Source: Aegilops tauschii subsp. strangulata
Lineage: Eukaryota > Streptophyta > Magnoliopsida > Poales > Poaceae
Length of the DNA stretch: 64,000 nt
Direction: 5' to 3'
Assembly: GCF_002575655.3 (NCBI RefSeq)
Contig: NC_053039.3
Coordinates: 46,563,290-46,627,289, forward strand
Shown here piece by piece: positions 21,532 to 34,400 of the stretch. The notes below the pieces were generated by a model that was not told where the DNA came from, searched no databases, and was given only the letters and a program-made list of their open reading frames with translations. The translations under genes and the position numbers were made by a program. Numbering within the stretch: position 1 is the first letter of the stretch; every line of letters begins with the position of its first letter.

Positions 21532-21963
21532 ACACAATTTAAAATGATTGTTATGGAGAGAAAAAGAAAACCACTCCGCTATATAGTAGTAGTATACACG
21601 AGTACTATATGGACGCAGCTTCACTGACTTAGTGCACCTGCCTTTGGGTGTATGACAGGTGGGCCCAAAATGTGGCTGGCCCACCTGTCATACAACCAAA
21701 GGCAGGTGCAGTTAAGGCACAGGAGCTCAGGCCGTAATACAGTATACATGTAGTACACTATATAAGCTGGAGTCTCAGCGCTTGTTCGCTAGGGCTTGCA
21801 CTCTCCACACTATTGCCGCACTACATATATATATATATATACATGCTGGAGGCTCAGCATTCCTTTGCTAGGGTTTGCTATATTCACAGTCTCTCACCCT
21901 CTTCGCCAGATCTAAACAAGACTGTGTTGTGGCCTGTGTCTCTCTCTCCCCCCTCACGGCTGG
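21532..21963 (+). promoter_or_regulatory. Promoter and leader of copy D, with a duplicated TATA/leader
   Basis: The block 21532-21586 (ACACAATTTAAAATGATTG, then GGAGAGAAAAAGAAAACCA) matches copies A and B. The hairpin element at 21616-21729 sits between it and the first TATA (TATATAAG, 21759). A leader GCTGGAGTCTCAGCGCTTGT follows, then a second AT-rich TATA run (21824-21841) and a second leader copy GCTGGAGGCTCAGCATTCCT. The leader continues to GATCTAAACAAGACTG and is cut at 21963 by the gypsy insertion. Confidence 0.45.
21616..21729 (+). repeat. Hairpin-forming element, about 114 bp, copy 2
   Basis: Left arm CACCTGCCTTTGGGTGTATG then ACAGGTGGGCC; right arm GGCCCACCTGTCATACAACC then AAAGGCAGGTGC. 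The arms pair over about 34 bp almost perfectly around a loop of roughly 11 nt, and outer arms (CTGACTTAGTGC against GCAGTTAAGGCAC) extend the stem. Same element as 5748-5861. Confidence 0.7.
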
Positions 21964-23363
21964 TGATACGTCTCCATCGTATCTAATTTTCCAAACACTT
22001 TTGCCCTTGTTTTGGACTCTAACTTGCATGATTTCAATGGATCTGACCTGGACTGACGCTGTTTTCAGCAGAATTGCCATGGTGTTATTTTTGTGTAGAA
22101 ATAAAAGTTCTCGGAATGGCCTAAAACTTCACGGAGAATATTTTTGGAATATATAAAAAATAATGGCGAAAGAATCAAGGCCAGGGGGCCCACAACCTGT
22201 CCACAGGGTGGGGGGCGCGCCTACCCCACTGGGCGCGCCCCTGCCTCGTGGGCCCCCTGGTGCTCCACCGACCTCAACTCCAACTCCATATATTCACGTT
22301 CGGGGAGAAAAAACAAAGAGAAGGATTCATCGTGTTTTACGATACTGAGCCACCGCCAAGCCCTAATCTCCCTCCGAAGGGCTGATTTGGAGTCCGTTCG
22401 GGGCTCCGGAGAGGGGAATCCGTCGCCATCGTCATCATCAACCTTCCTCCATCACCAATTTCATGATGATCACCGCCGTGCTTGAGTAATTCCATCATAG
22501 GCTTGCTGGACGGTGATGGGTTGGATGAGATTTACCATGTAATCGAGTTAGTTCTGTTAGGGTTTGATTCCTAGTATCCATTATGGTCTGAGATTGATGT
22601 TGCTATCACTTTGCTATGCTTAATGCTTGTCACTAGGGCCCAAGTGCCATGATTTCAGATCTGAACCTATTATGTTTTCATGAATATATGTGAGTTCTTG
22701 ATCCCATCTTGCAAGTCTATGGTCACCTATTATGTGTTATGATCCGTTAACCCTGAAGTGACAATAATTGGGATACTTACCGGTGATGACCGTAGTTTGA
22801 GGAGTTCATGTATTCACTAAGTGTTAATGCTTTGGTCCGGTCCACTATTAAAAGGAGGCCTTAATATCCCTTAGTTTCCAATAGGACCCCGCTGCCAACG
22901 GAGGGTAGGACAAAAGATGTCATGCAAGTTCTTTTCCATAAGCACGTATGACTATATTCGGAATACATGCCTACATTACATTGATGAATTGGAGCTAGTT
23001 CTGTGTCACCCTATGTTATAACTGTTGCATGAGGAATCGCATCCGGCATAATTCTCCATCACCGATCCAATGCCTACGAGCTTTTCACATATTGCTCTTT
23101 GCTTAGTTACTTTACCGTTGCCATTGTTACAATTACTAAAAAACTGCTACCGTTACTTTTACCACTTTTACCGTTACTTCCATACTACTTTGCTACTAAA
23201 TACTTTGCTGCAGATATTAAGTCTTACAGGTGTGGTTGAATTGACAACTCAACTTCTAATACTTGAGAATATTCTTTGGCTCCTCTTGTGTCGAATCAAT
23301 AAATTTGGGTTGAATACTCTACCCTTGAAAACTATTGCGATCCCCTATACTTGTGGGTTATCA
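21964..23363 (+). repeat. 5' LTR of the gypsy element (1,400 bp)
   Basis: TGATACGTCTCCATCG to CTTGTGGGTTATCA. The GC-rich block and TATATATTCACG at about 22285 are the likely promoter region. Confidence 0.95.
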
Positions 23364-23374
23364 AGACTATTTTC

Positions 23375-23392
23375 TGGCGCCGTTGCCGGGGA
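23375..23392 (+). other. Primer binding site of the gypsy element
   Basis: TGGCGCCGTTGCCGGGGA lies 11 bp inside the 5' LTR end. This is the tRNA-Asp-type primer site common in Athila-like plant elements. Confidence 0.85.
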
Positions 23393-23440
23393 GCATAGCT
23401 CTATTCTTTGAGTGACTTGGGTTTATATCTGCTGATTACT

Positions 23441-26180
23441 ATGATGAACTTGAGAGATGAAAGAACTAAGATTTTTTCCTCAACTACGAGGGGAGGTAAG
23501 GAACTGCCATCTAGCTCTGCACTTGATTCACCTTCTGTACTGAGTAAGCTTGCGACACCTAAACCTGCTTCTGCTATTAATTCTGATATGTCGCATGTTA
23601 TTGATGATGCCACTTCTGCTTTGCATGATACTTATGATGAAACTACTTCTATGCTTGATACTACTGTGCCATTGGGTGAATTTCTTGATGAACAACTTGC
23701 TCGGGCTAGAGAGAATGAAATCACTGAAACTGATAATATTGATGAAAGTGATGATGAAGAATCTCCCCCTAGATATGAATTGCCTGTTGTGCCTGAGGGT
23801 TATGTTATGGATGAAGAAACTGCTAGAGACTTTCTTGCTTGCAATGATAGATATGATCTTAAGAAATTATTAGCTAAGCGGAAAGAAAAATCTTTGAATG
23901 CTAGAATGAAATATGACCCTGCTTTTGCTACTTCACCTATCTGTATTTCTGATAAGGATTATGATTTCTCTGTCGATCCCAAGATAATTAGTTTGGTTGA
24001 ATCTAATCCTTTTTATGGATGTGAATCTGAAACTGTTGTGGCACATCTTACTAAATTAAATGATATAGCCACCCTATTCACTAATGATGAGAAAACTCGC
24101 TATCACTATATCCTTAAGTTATTTCCGTTCTCATTAAATGGTGATGCTAAAACATGGTTTAATTCTCTTGATCCTGGTTGTGTGCGTAGTCCCCAGGATA
24201 TGATTTATTACTTCTCTGCTAAATATTTCCCCGCTCATAAGAAACAAGCTGCCTTAAGGGAAATATATAACTTTGTGCAAATTGAAGAAGAGAGTCTCCC
24301 ACAAACTTGGGGGAGGCTTCTCTAATTACTTAATGCTTTGCCTGATCATCCTCTCAAGAAAAATGAAATACTTGATATCTTTTATAATGGACTAACCGAT
24401 GCTTCCAGAGACCACCTGGATAGTTGTGCTGGTTGTGTTTTCAGGGAAAGAACGATTGATCAAGCTAAATTGCTATTTAATAATATGTTGAGTAATGAAA
24501 ATAATTGGACACTTCCTGAACCAACTCCTAAGCCAACTCCGATGAAAAGGGGTATTCTATTTCTCAGTCCTGAAGATATGCAAGAGGCAAAGAAATCTAT
24601 GAAATAAAAAGGTATTAAAGCTGAAGATGTTAAGAATTTACCACCTATTGAAGAAATACATGGTCTTGATAACCCGACACAGGTAGTAAAGGTAAATTCT
24701 CTCTATAGATTTGATGAAGGTGATATTCCTCGTTATAAGTCTGCTAGCCAATGCTAGATGAGTTTGATAATTTTATTGTTAAACAAGAAAACTTCAATGC
24801 TTATGTTGTTAGAAAATTGAAAAGAAATTCTTATATGATTGAACACTTGAGTGATTATATGTCTAGTGTTAAAGGTGAAGTTAAACTCATTAGTAAACAT
24901 GCTTCTATGGTTACCACTCAAGTAGAACAAGTGCTTAAAGCTCAAAATAATTTTCTCAATGAATTAAATGATAAGAAAAATGATAATGCTGTTAGAGTTA
25001 TGACTAGAGCGGGTAAAATGACTCGGGAACCTTTGTATCCTGAGGGCCACCCTAAGAGAAGTGAGCAAGATTCTCAGAGAACTAATATTGATGCACCTAG
25101 TCCTTCTAAAAAGAAGAAAAAGAAAAATGATAGGACTTTGCATGCTTCTAGTGAATCTGGTGTTGACACACCTGAGAATCCCAATGATATTTCTATTTCT
25201 GATGCTGAAACACAATCTGGTAATGAACATGAACCTAGTGATAATATTAATGATGATGTTCATGCTGATGCTCAACCTAGTAATGACAATGAGGTAGAGA
25301 TTGAACCTGCTGTTGATCTGGATAACCCACAATCAAAGAATCAACGTTATGATAAGAGAGACTTCGTTGCTAGGAAGCACGATAAAGAAAGAGAACCATG
25401 GGTTCAGAAACCCATGCCCTTTCCTCCTAAACCATCCAAGAAAAAGGATGATGAGGATTTGGAGCGCTTTGCTAAAATGATTAGACCTATCTTTTTGCGT
25501 ATGCATTTGACTGATATGCTTAAAATGAATCCTTATGCTAAGTACATGAAAGATATTGTCACAAATAATAGAAAGATACCGAAGCTGAAATTTCCACCAT
25601 GCTTGCTAATTATACTTTTAAAGGTGGAATACCAAAGAAACTTGGAGATCTAGGAGTACCAACTATACCATGCTCCATTAAAAGAAACTATGTTAAAACT
25701 GCTTTATGTGATCTTGGAGCCGGTGTTAGTGTTATGCCTCTCTCTTTATATCGTAGACTTGATTTGAATAAGTTGACACCTACTGAAATATCTTTGCAAA
25801 TGGCCGATAAATCAACTGCTATACCTGTCGGTATTTGTGAGGATGTGCCTGTTGTGGTTGCAAACGTTACTATTTTAACGGACTTTGTTATTCTTGATAT
25901 TCCCGAGGACGATAGTATGTCGATTATCCTTGGTAGACCCTTTTTGAATACTGCAGGGGATGTTATAGATTGCAACAAATGCAATGTCACTTTTCATGTT
26001 AATGGTAATGAGCATACGGTACACTTTCCGAGGAAACAACCTCAAGTCCACAGTATTAATTCTATCGGAAAAATTCCAACAATTACTATTGGAGGTTTTG
26101 AATTTCCTCTCCCTACTGTCAAGAAGAAATATGATATTCTTATTGTTGGGGACGTGCATATCCCCGTTGAGGTAACCTAG
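23441..26180 (+). pseudogene. gag-protease polyprotein, broken
   Basis: The first ATG is 23441. The capsid domain (Retrotrans_gag) covers about 23980-24330, with FPFSLNGDAKTWFNSLDPG and AKYFPAHKKQAALREIYNF. The frame is then broken by TAA at 24323 and TAA at 24605, by a one-base shift near 24745 and by a further shift near 25590. The middle part is acidic and Asn/Asp-rich (25060-25330), with a lysine run. The last part (25599-26180) carries an aspartic protease: the active-site region reads CDLGAGVSVMPLSLYRRL and the flap/end region ILGRPFLNTAGDVID. In the family, Gag packages the RNA and the protease matures the polyprotein; this copy cannot make an intact product. No polymerase domain follows. 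Confidence 0.88.
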
Positions 26181-26967
26181 TGTTATTCGAAATTTCTCCG
26201 GTTCCATGTTATTCGGAAAGAGTTTGTTAACAAGACTTGATCAACCTTGTTAGTGGATTCCTTTTGATGAGCATGAGATGGATGAAGTTAGAAAGCACAA
26301 CCTTCTGTACCCTCCTTTTACTTTCTTTTATTTAGATTAAATAAAGCAAAATAGTATTTTCTGTCTGTTTTCTGAATTATCCTTGCAATAAAAAATACCC
26401 TGAAAATAAAAGTTCTCCAAATGTCCCGAAAATGAAATATGATTTTTTCTAGAATATCTAAGAATTATTGGCACTGAGAACACACCTAGGTGCCACACAA
26501 CCTGGCCACGAGGGTCCAGGGTGCGCCCACCCCCCTGGGGCGCGTCCCCTGCCTCGTGGGCCCCATGTGGCCCCCCTCCACTTATTCTAGCACCCACACA
26601 CTTCATCTTCGTCCAGAAAAAATCACCACCTAGCTCAAACACGAGTTCTAGCTCATCTTGCTGCCATTTTCGATCTCCTTTGCTCAAAGCTCCATTCACA
26701 AAACTGCTTTGGGGGATTGTTCTTCGGTATGTGACTCCTCCAATGGTCCAATTTTTTTTGTTCTAGTGCTTTATTTATTGCAAATTTTTGCTGCTTACGT
26801 GACCCTGTTCTTGAGCTTGCATGTCAAATTTATATGGTCCCAAGTAGTTCTAATGCATGATATAGTCTCTAGGCACTTGTGGGAGTAGTTGCTATCAATC
26901 TTGTTGAGTTTGGTTCACTTTTATTTTGAGTTACTAAAAATTTCAGAAATTTTTCAGAGGAAGAAAT

Positions 26968-28041
26968 ATGTTTAGGAAAATGTACCAAGGTGGTTCTTCA
27001 AGGAAGCAAGGACCCAGGCCCGCAATACATGAGCCGGACTATGAACTACCAAGAGAAGCTCAAGTGCGGCCGTGTGAATGGCCTTGTGATGAGTTCTTGA
27101 GAGCAGCCGGGATTCATGATGATTTTTATTTTTTGGCTGAGAATGTGGGCCTCACCGACTTCCTCCGCAACCAGCATGAACAGTATCTCCTCCTCACTTA
27201 TAATTTCATGCAAAATTTTCATTTCCATGCTAGGAGATCACCACCTTCTGTGGATTTTTATTTATATGATAAGTATAGGGAGATGTCCCTTTATGATTTT
27301 TGTGAGGTTTGCAAGTTACCCTTTGCGGGCATAGAGGAACCACATCGTAATGACGTGCAAGGGTTTATTGATATGATTGTTGTAGGGGAAACGAGGAAAG
27401 TTTCCGATGCAAGAATCACTAGCATACATTTTCCTATTCTGCTTTACTTTTCAATATTTGCTAGTAGATGCTTAATTGGTCGTGGGAACAGTGAAAACCT
27501 TAGTGCCCCTGATATTGTTATTTTGCGCCAAGCTTTGTTTCCTGATACTACTTTCAGTTTAGGCGCTATTGTTGCTAAACGGTAAAATATGAACCGTACA
27601 AAGGGTCCCATCTTTGGAGGCATCTTTGCTTCGCGCCTTGCTGCACACTTTAACATACCTATTAGGCATTATGAGAAAGAAGAAAAGTTGTTGCCTCCTA
27701 TTTTACTAGACTATAAGAGTATGGTAGCACATGATTTTATTGTTAAAGATAAGAAGAAGATGCTTAAGTATAAATTGATATTTGATAAAAATTACTGTGA
27801 GATTATTGTCTTGCCTGCGCCCTCTTTGTTCAACATATTTTCAGGCACGTACCTCATTTTGCCGGAGGCCATTCATGCATACTTGAGCGCGACACCTGCT
27901 CCAGAGGCTGAACCAGAACCACCACTTGACCCTTATTGGCAATCTGTTTATCAGTGGGATCCGGAGGAGCTCGCTAACCAGTGGCACCCCGAGGATCCTC
28001 CTCAGTACATCGGAGAGAGTAGCCTTGATCCATGGGCGTAG
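26968..28041 (+). pseudogene. Second ORF of the gypsy element, unknown plant-transposon protein
   Basis: The frame starts at ATG 26968 and is open to 28041 except for one in-frame TAA at 27583 (207 plus 150 codons). Recognisable features are a basic N-terminus, an EWPCDEFLRAAGIHDDFYFL-type segment, FDKNYCEIIVLPAPSLFNI and an acidic, proline-rich C-terminus ending SSLDPWA. It resembles the Athila ORF-1/putative plant transposon protein family rather than a polymerase; I do not know its role. It is preceded by a GC-rich leader (26440-26700) resembling LTR-type promoter sequence, which might drive it separately. Confidence 0.65.
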
Positions 28042-30072
28042 ACCAACTTAGGCCAAAAGCCTAAGCTTGGGGGAGTACGTATTTCTCACCGACATTACAT
28101 CCATGTTCACACACTCATTCTAGTTGTCGGTGCTCATACTTTTTCATTGTACTATCCATGCTAGTTTATTTTCTTTTCTAGTCTTCTTCTTGTGTGTTCA
28201 AAAAACCTTAAGAAAAACAAAAAAATAGTTGTAGCTTTTAGCTAGTTTTACTTTCCATGCCTGCAGTAGTAATAATTAAAAGAAAACCCAAAAAGATTTC
28301 TCGCTCTTCTTTTTCTTGTTGGGAGCTTTCCCGTGTAAATATTTTTATTTCTTTTCTTTTCTTTGGGGGTTGAGAGGAGAAGACCATAATGAAAATGTTA
28401 AGTGGCTCTCATATGCATTATTGTTGATCTAACAAAGAGCCCAGATTACCTTGGCTTCTCCCTTGTATTGAATGCTTGCAGATTCCAGCTTAGTCCAATG
28501 CACGTGCACTATTATTATTATCACACTGTTCGGTCGTGCAAGTGAAAGGCAATAATGACGTTATATGATGGACTGATTGAGATGAGAGAAGCTGATATGA
28601 ACTCGACCTCTCTTGTTTTTGTAAATATGATTAGTTCATCATTCCTGATTCAGCCTATTATGAATGAAACATGTTTGCAATGACAATTAGAGATTATAGT
28701 TTCTTATGCGATGCTTAATTAGCTAGGAGTTTATAATGGTTTACCTTGCGTGCCAACATGCCATTAAAATGGTTGTGATGTGGTATGATAGGGTGGTATC
28801 CTCCTTTGAACAATTCGAGTGGCTTGACTTGGCACATGTTCACGCTTGTAGTTGAAGCAAAATCAACATAGCCTCCATGATATTTATGTTCATGGTGAAT
28901 TATATCCTACTCATGCTTGCACTCAGTGTTGATTAATTTTAATGCATGTTCGTGGTTGTTGTCGCTCTCTAGTTGGTCGCTTCCCAGTATTTTTCTAGCC
29001 TTCACTTGTACTAAGTGGGAATACCGCTTCTGCATCCACTTACATAAACCCCAAAGTTATTCCATATGAGTCCACCATACCTTCCTATATGCGGTATCTA
29101 CTTGCCGTTCGAAGTAAATTTGTATGTGCCAAACTCTAAACCTTCAAATAAAATTCTGTTTTGTATGCTCAAATAGCTCATGTATCAACTAGGGTTGTCT
29201 GTATCTTCCATGCAAGGCAGGTTATTCTCAAGAGGAGTGGACTCCGCTCCTCACTCACGAGAAAATGGCTGATCACCGGGATGCCCAGTCCCATGCTCTA
29301 ATCAAATCAAAATAATTGCAAACAAAACTCCCCTAGGACTGTTGCTAGTTGGAGGCACCCGTTGTTTCGGGCCAACCATGGATTGATGCTTGTTGGTGGT
29401 GGGGGAGTATAAACTTTACCATTCTGTTTGGGAACCGCCTATAATGTGTGTAGCATGGAAGATATTGAGATCTCTCGGTTGTTATGTTGACAATGAAAGT
29501 ATGCCGCTCAAAACATTAATCATCTCGATATCAAAAATCGAGCTCTGGCACCTCTACAAATCCCTGCTTCCCTCTGCGAAGGCCTATCTATTTACTCTTA
29601 TGTTGAGTCATCCCCCTCTTATTAAAAGGCACCAGATGGAGAGCACCGCTGTCATTTGCATACATTACTATGAGTTTATATTGAGTATGACTGGATCTCT
29701 TTTACCATGAATTACAATGTTTGTTCAGTCCCTGATCTTCAGGGGTGCTCTGCATTTATGTTTTGCGGTCTCAGAAAGGGCTACCGAGATACCATCTTGT
29801 TATATCATATTATGATTGTTTTGAGAAAGTGTTGTCATCCGAGATTTATTATTATTGCTCGCTAGTTGAATATGTCATTGATATGAGTAAACATGAGACC
29901 AAAGTGTTATTGTGAATATGGTTAGTTCATAATCTTTGCTGAAAACTTGAATGCTGGCTTTACATATTTACAACAACAGGAGCAAACAGAGTTTGTACAA
30001 GTTTTTCTTTATCACTTTCAGTTTGTCAACTGAATTGCTTGAGGACAAGCAAAGGTTTAAGCTTGCGGGAGT
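28042..30072 (+). other. Non-coding 3' tail of the gypsy element with polypurine tract
   Basis: No domain-bearing ORF. AAGCTTGGGGGAG occurs right after ORF2 (28061), and the polypurine-like AAGCTTGCGGGAG (30059-30071) abuts the 3' LTR. The 106-codon frame at 29390 looks like chance. Confidence 0.8.
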
Positions 30073-31477
30073 TGACACGTCTCCATCGTATCTACTTTTC
30101 CAAACACTTTTGCCCTTTTTTTTGGAGTCTAACTTGCATGATTTGAATGGAACTAACCCGGACTGACGCTGTTTTCAGCAGAATTGCCATGGTGTCATTT
30201 TTGTGCAGAAATAAAAGTTCACGGAATGACCTGAAACTTCACAGAGAATATCATTGGAATATATAAAAAATACTAGCGAAAGAATCAAGGCCAGGGGGCC
30301 CACACCCTGTCCATGAGGGTGGGGGCCGCGCCTACCCCCCTGGGCACGCCCCTTGCCTCATGGGCCCCTTGGTGCTCCACCGACCTCAACTCCAACTCCA
30401 TATATTCATGTTCGGGGAGAAAAAAATTAGAGAGAAGGATTCATCGCGTTTTACGATACAGAGCCGCCGCCAAGCACTAATCTCTCTCGGGAGGGCTGAT
30501 CTAGAGTCCGTTCGGGGCTCCGGAGAGGGGAATCCGTCGCCATCGTCATCACCAACCTTCCTCCATCACCAATTTCATGATGCTCACCGCCGTGCGTGAG
30601 TAATTCCATCGTAGGCTTGCTGGACGGTGATGGGTTGGATGAGATTTACCATGTAATTGAGTTAGTTTTGTTAGGGTTTGATCCCTAGTATCCAATATGT
30701 TCTGAGATTGATGTTGCTATGACTTTGCTATGCTTAATGCTTATCACTAGGGCCCGAGTGCCATGATTTCAGATCTGAACCTATTATGTTTTCATGAATA
30801 TATGTGAGTTCTTGATCCTATCTTGCAAGTCTATAGTCACCTATTATGTGTTATGATCCGTTAACCTCGAAGTGAAAATAATCGGGATACTTACCGGTGA
30901 TTACTGTAGTTTGAGGAGTTCATGTATTCACTAAGTGTTAATGCTTTGGTCCGGTACTCTATTAAAAGGAGGCCTTAATATCCCTTAGTTTCCATTAGGA
31001 CCTCGCTGCCACAGGAGGGTAGGACAAAAGATGCCATGCAAGTTCTTTTCCATAATCACATATGACTATATTTGGAATACATGCCTACATTACATTGATG
31101 AATTGGAGCTAGTTTTGTGTCACCCTATGTTATAACTGTTGCATGAGGAATCGCATCCGGCATAATTCTCCATCACCGATCCAATGCCTACGAGCTTTTC
31201 ACATATTGCTCTTTGCTTAGTTACTTTACCGTTTCCACTGTTACAATTACTACAAAACTGCTACCATTACTTCTACCACTGTTACCGTTACTTCCATACT
31301 ACTTTGCTACTAAATACTTTGCTGCAGATATTAAGTCTTACAGGTGTGGTTGAATTGACAACTTAACTGCTAATACTTGAGAATATTCTTTGGCTCCCCT
31401 TGTGTCGAATCAATAAATTTGGGTTGAATACTCTACCCTCGAAAACTGTTGCTATCCCCTATACTTGTGGGTTATCA
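30073..31477 (+). repeat. 3' LTR of the gypsy element (1,405 bp)
   Basis: Starts TGACACGTCTCCATCG (one change from the 5' LTR start) and ends CTTGTGGGTTATCA, followed by the GCTGG duplication. Confidence 0.95.
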
Positions 31478-31482
31478 GCTGG

Positions 31483-34400
31483 TGAAGGAGGCGTCCGGAT
31501 CCCGTCGCACCTGGATGGGGAGGAGGTGCAGCGTTCACTCTATCGCCTTCGGCGAGGGAGGCAATCCATTGCCAGCTGCGCTATTCTCTTTCACCCAGCG
31601 CCTATGCGGGAGGGCCGCCGACCCCTTCTTCCTCGCTACCACACATTGTGTGGGAAGATCCGGCCTCCCGCCGCACGCCTTGCCACATCCCGATGACCCT
31701 AAGGTATAAGTTTCTTTGAAACCGTCATTGCTCTAGCTGCATGCGGATCTTTTTCAATTTTGTAGTCGAATCTAGGTCTTGGTTCAAAGAAGAAAGAAGG
31801 GTGCGGTGGGGTGGAGCATGAATCTAGGACGTGGTTCGATGAGGAAAGGAGGTAGGGAAAGTAGTATAGACTGGCTATCCAGCCACTTTGTTGGTCGAAA
31901 AGGGAAAAAGGGGGTAACCCAGTACACACATCTGTAAAGAACCGATCTCTTTGTTGAAAAGGGAAAGAAACTGGGGGGTCGGGTAGTTTGTGCAGGACTA
32001 GATTTGTAGCCCTCGCATAGGAAAAAGGTTCAAAGAGAACAAATATGGGACCAACGCAGATATGCTGCTTGGCTACATACTCTGTATCACCCATTTATAC
32101 ATGTGGGCGCACATGGTGCTGGCATGTCCCATGTCCGATACAACTATTTTGCTGTTGTTAATCTAAGAATGTTGCTGGAAAATTGAAGCAATGCCACTGT
32201 TAAAAGTAAATTATATTTTTATCGAATGTTGTTTTAAGAGAATGTCTCTTTTAATATGAATCAATGTAACCGTTTTAGAAATGCTACTATCCTATTTTGT
32301 TTTCCATCAAGATAAGTTAGATGCTTCTTTTTGTCGCTGTTTGTTTCATCCTCCTTTATTGGCCAGTAATTGTTTCCTTTTTTGCCTCTGTTAAAACAGG
32401 GATATCTATTCAACTTGTTGCTATAGAAAACTTAAATGTCACACCGGCGACTTTGCTTGATTTCAGTGCAACTGCACAAAACGAGATTGGATTTCCTATT
32501 TGTGTTGGTAGATTCATAGGTGATCTTGTGTGCGTCATGACATGTTGGTACTTGCCTTCATCCACATGATCATGAAGTGTGTTTTGAGATGTTGTGCTAC
32601 TTGTATTGGTACTGTTTTAAATAAATGTTAAATTGAAGCTATTGTATTGCTCCCTTTTCCCATTAAGTAGTGAACAAAAATGTTACCAACCCAGACATGA
32701 TGCTTGTTGCTTTGTTACAACAAACTCTGCATCACCCCCTTTATAAGTAGATGGAAGCACATGGTGCTGTTGCACCCACTCTCCCTGGAACTGTTTATGC
32801 TTTTTGTTAATCGAATGCCGCTGGTATAATTAACCAATGCCACTCTCAGAATTAAGTACTGAATCTTAGTTCAAAACTGCAACACTTGTTAGGGATTGGC
32901 GGAATTGCCATTTTTGTAGCCGCATGTTTCATCCTTCTTTATTGGCCAGTAATTGATTCCTTTTTTGCCTCTGTTAAAACAGGGATATCTATTCAACTTG
33001 TTGCTATTGCGACATTTTGCTTCGCCACGCGAAACACTTTTGTTTTAAGAGTGTTTTGTGCAGTTCAACTTGAATGTCCCACTAGCGACTTTGCTTAATT
33101 TTGGTGGAACTGCACAAAAGGATATCATGGATTTTCATATATGTGTTGGGATTTCATTCAAGTCCTCCTCGCGAGTTTTTTCAAATCTTGGTCAAGAAAG
33201 GTCAGTACCGACTTTCATCCACATGATGCTACAGTGTGCTTTGAGATGTTGTGCTACTTGTATTGGTACTTTTTTGGATAAATGTTGAATTGAAGCTATT
33301 GAACTGTTGTCTTTTACCATTAAGTGGGCAAAAATTGTTCCAACCCAGACATGATGCTTGTTTCTTTGTTACAACAAAACTCTGGATCACCCCCTTTATA
33401 AGTAGATGGAAGCACATGGTGTTGTTGCGCCCACTCTCCCCTGGAACTATTTATGCTTTTTGTTAATCTAATGCCACTGGTAAAATTAAGCAATGCCACT
33501 CTCAGAATTAACTACTGAATCTTAGTTCAAAATTGCAACACTTGTTAGGGATTGGCGGGATTACCATTTTTGTGGCCGCATGTTTCATCCTCCTTTATTG
33601 GCCAGTAATTGATTCCTTTTTTTCCTCTGTTAAAGCAGGGATATCTATTCAACTTGTTGCTATTGTGACATTTTTCTTTGCTTAATTTTGGTGGAACTGC
33701 AAAAAATGAGACCGGATTTCCATATATGTGTTGAGATCTCTCTCAGGTCTTCCTCACGAGTTGTTTCAAATCTTGGTCTTGAAAGGTCAGTACCGACTTT
33801 CAGTACCGACTTTCCTCATAACTAACTACTGAATCTTAGTTCAAAACTGCAACACTTGTTAGGGATCCGCGGGAGTACCAGTTCTGTTAGGGATCGGTCG
33901 GAGTACATGTTTAAGAAATGTATTGTTCAGATAATGTATCTGTTATTATATATCTGTTACAGTGTTTTACAAATGGTACTATCCTGCTTTGTAGTTCTTT
34001 CTACATGTTTAACCAAGGTATTGTTAAGATAATGTCTCTGTTAAAATGAATCAGTCGCATTGTTTTAGGAATGGTACTTTTCTGCTTTGTCGTTCTTTAT
34101 ACATGTTGAAACAAGGCATTGTTAAGATAATGTCTCAGTTAATATGAATGAAGCACACCGATTAATAATTGCTACTCTCCTGCTTTGTTTCCCATTAAGA
34201 TAAGGTAGATCAGTAGATGTTTTTCTTCTGGGAGTACAAGTCATCAATCGTTATTTCTCAGTAATTGTTTCCCTTATACCTATTGTTGCTTACAGGGATA
34301 TCAAAATTAAAGCTTGGTTTTATTCCGACTTTGGTTTTAGTCGAGCAGCACAAAAGAAGCCAATGTGTCTAAGGCAAACTGCTGCATTAGTGGGTCCAGT

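Larger units (their letters stand above)
21964..31477 (+). mobile_element. Complete non-autonomous Athila-type gypsy retrotransposon (9.5 kb)
   Basis: The two LTRs (21964-23363 and 30073-31477) share their sequence, and both ends are flanked by the 5-bp target duplication GCTGG (21959-21963 and 31478-31482). A PBS, a broken gag-protease frame and a second ORF are present, but I find no reverse transcriptase, RNase H or integrase in the 3.9 kb between protease and 3' LTR. It would therefore depend on another element for copying and integration. It interrupts the exon 1-like segment of copy D. The family is of the Sabrina/WHAM type, but the exact name needs a TREP comparison. Confidence 0.95.
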
